NCBI RefSeq assembly: GCF_030409755.1 | Contig: NZ_JAUFQE010000001.1 | Span: forward strand, 1,364,001-1,428,000 | From: Vibrio lentus | GTDB lineage: Bacteria > Pseudomonadota > Gammaproteobacteria > Enterobacterales > Vibrionaceae | Length of the DNA stretch: 64,000 nt | Direction: 5' to 3' | In this document: positions 63,966 to 64,000 of the stretch, one piece after another | How the letters are laid out: each line of letters opens with the position of its first letter | Position numbering within the stretch: position 1 is the stretch's first letter | The notes under the pieces: model-generated | What the model saw: the letters and a program-made list of their open reading frames with translations, nothing else | Told to the model about the DNA's origin: nothing | The model's database searches: none | Position numbers and translations under genes: made by a program

Positions 63966-64000
63966 GTGAATTGGTTAAAACAATTATCACGTGAATTTAC
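63966..64000 (+). CDS. 5' end of a gene cut by the window edge
   Basis: GTG at 63966 follows TAGGA at five bases and opens an uninterrupted frame MNWLKQLSREF to the end of the window. The start is plausible for a membrane or sensory protein, but eleven codons do not allow a product call. Confidence 0.45.
   Translation, partial: MNWLKQLSREF

Overview
The window looks like part of a Vibrio chromosome, probably the Splendidus/Harveyi side of the genus. It has about 44% GC by eye and dense genes of a marine gammaproteobacterial type. It carries lineage markers such as a GH18 chitinase with Serratia-ChiA-like layout, NhaD, the mtlA-mtlD-mtlR locus, nagB, maoP/hdfR, a CsrB regulatory RNA and the ECF sigma/ChrR photolyase cluster. 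In V. cholerae the mtl, nagB and photolyase loci lie on the second chromosome, so this is most likely chromosome 2 (inference). I see no tRNA, rRNA, CRISPR array, insertion sequence, integrase or prophage.

Layout. 0-2.3 kb: the tail of an unknown gene, an RlmJ-type rRNA methyltransferase and a solitary HNH nuclease with an SRA-like N-terminus. 2.4-6.7 kb: a reductive/detoxification unit (old yellow enzyme, MFS exporter, SDR) opposite a LysR regulator. 7.2-10.1 kb: a tightly packed unit of three genes (secreted small protein, FAD amine-oxidase-like protein, polytopic membrane protein) that I cannot assign; it is the best candidate for an undescribed system. 10.2-17 kb: GFA-type enzyme, OsmC, an NDH-2-like flavoprotein facing a LysR regulator, a MalY-type lyase with a cysteine-rich tail, and small RNA-binding or ribosome-related genes.

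17.2-28.1 kb: a long minus-strand photo-oxidative stress cluster. It runs ECF sigma - ChrR - DUF523/DUF1722 protein - photolyase - NTF2-like - SDR - FAD oxidoreductase - DUF1365 - Cfa-type methyltransferase - DUF2878 - chalcone-isomerase-like - DUF3833. A TGATCC-N16-CGTA promoter precedes the sigma gene. A LON-domain gene sits upstream.

28.4-37 kb: tautomerase-like protein, DUF4344 protein, YibL, GltS, the nitric oxide detoxification pair norV-norW with a sigma-54 promoter and NorR-type sites but no adjacent norR, an NfsB-type nitroreductase and a possible nuclease. 37-43 kb: mannitol operon mtlA-mtlD-mtlR with CRP sites, converging on nagB. 43-47 kb: maoP/hdfR and alkylation repair (Ada-AlkA fusion plus Ogt). 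47-51 kb: NhaD, a 56-aa protein and yjiH-yjiG.

51.2-51.7 kb: a CsrB small RNA on the minus strand, with about 16 GGA motifs, a strong terminator and a VarA/GacA-type palindrome about 160 bp upstream. 51.8-60.3 kb: mixed housekeeping and accessory genes (MAPEG, START, YHS, AraC, a two-part PTPS/QueD-like protein, acyltransferase, AEC transporter, TetR, hydrolase). 60.3-64 kb: chitinase, DUF2850 protein and the start of an unfinished gene.

Three short tandem repeats (two octamers, one heptamer) lie just downstream of genes and look like candidate variable-number loci.
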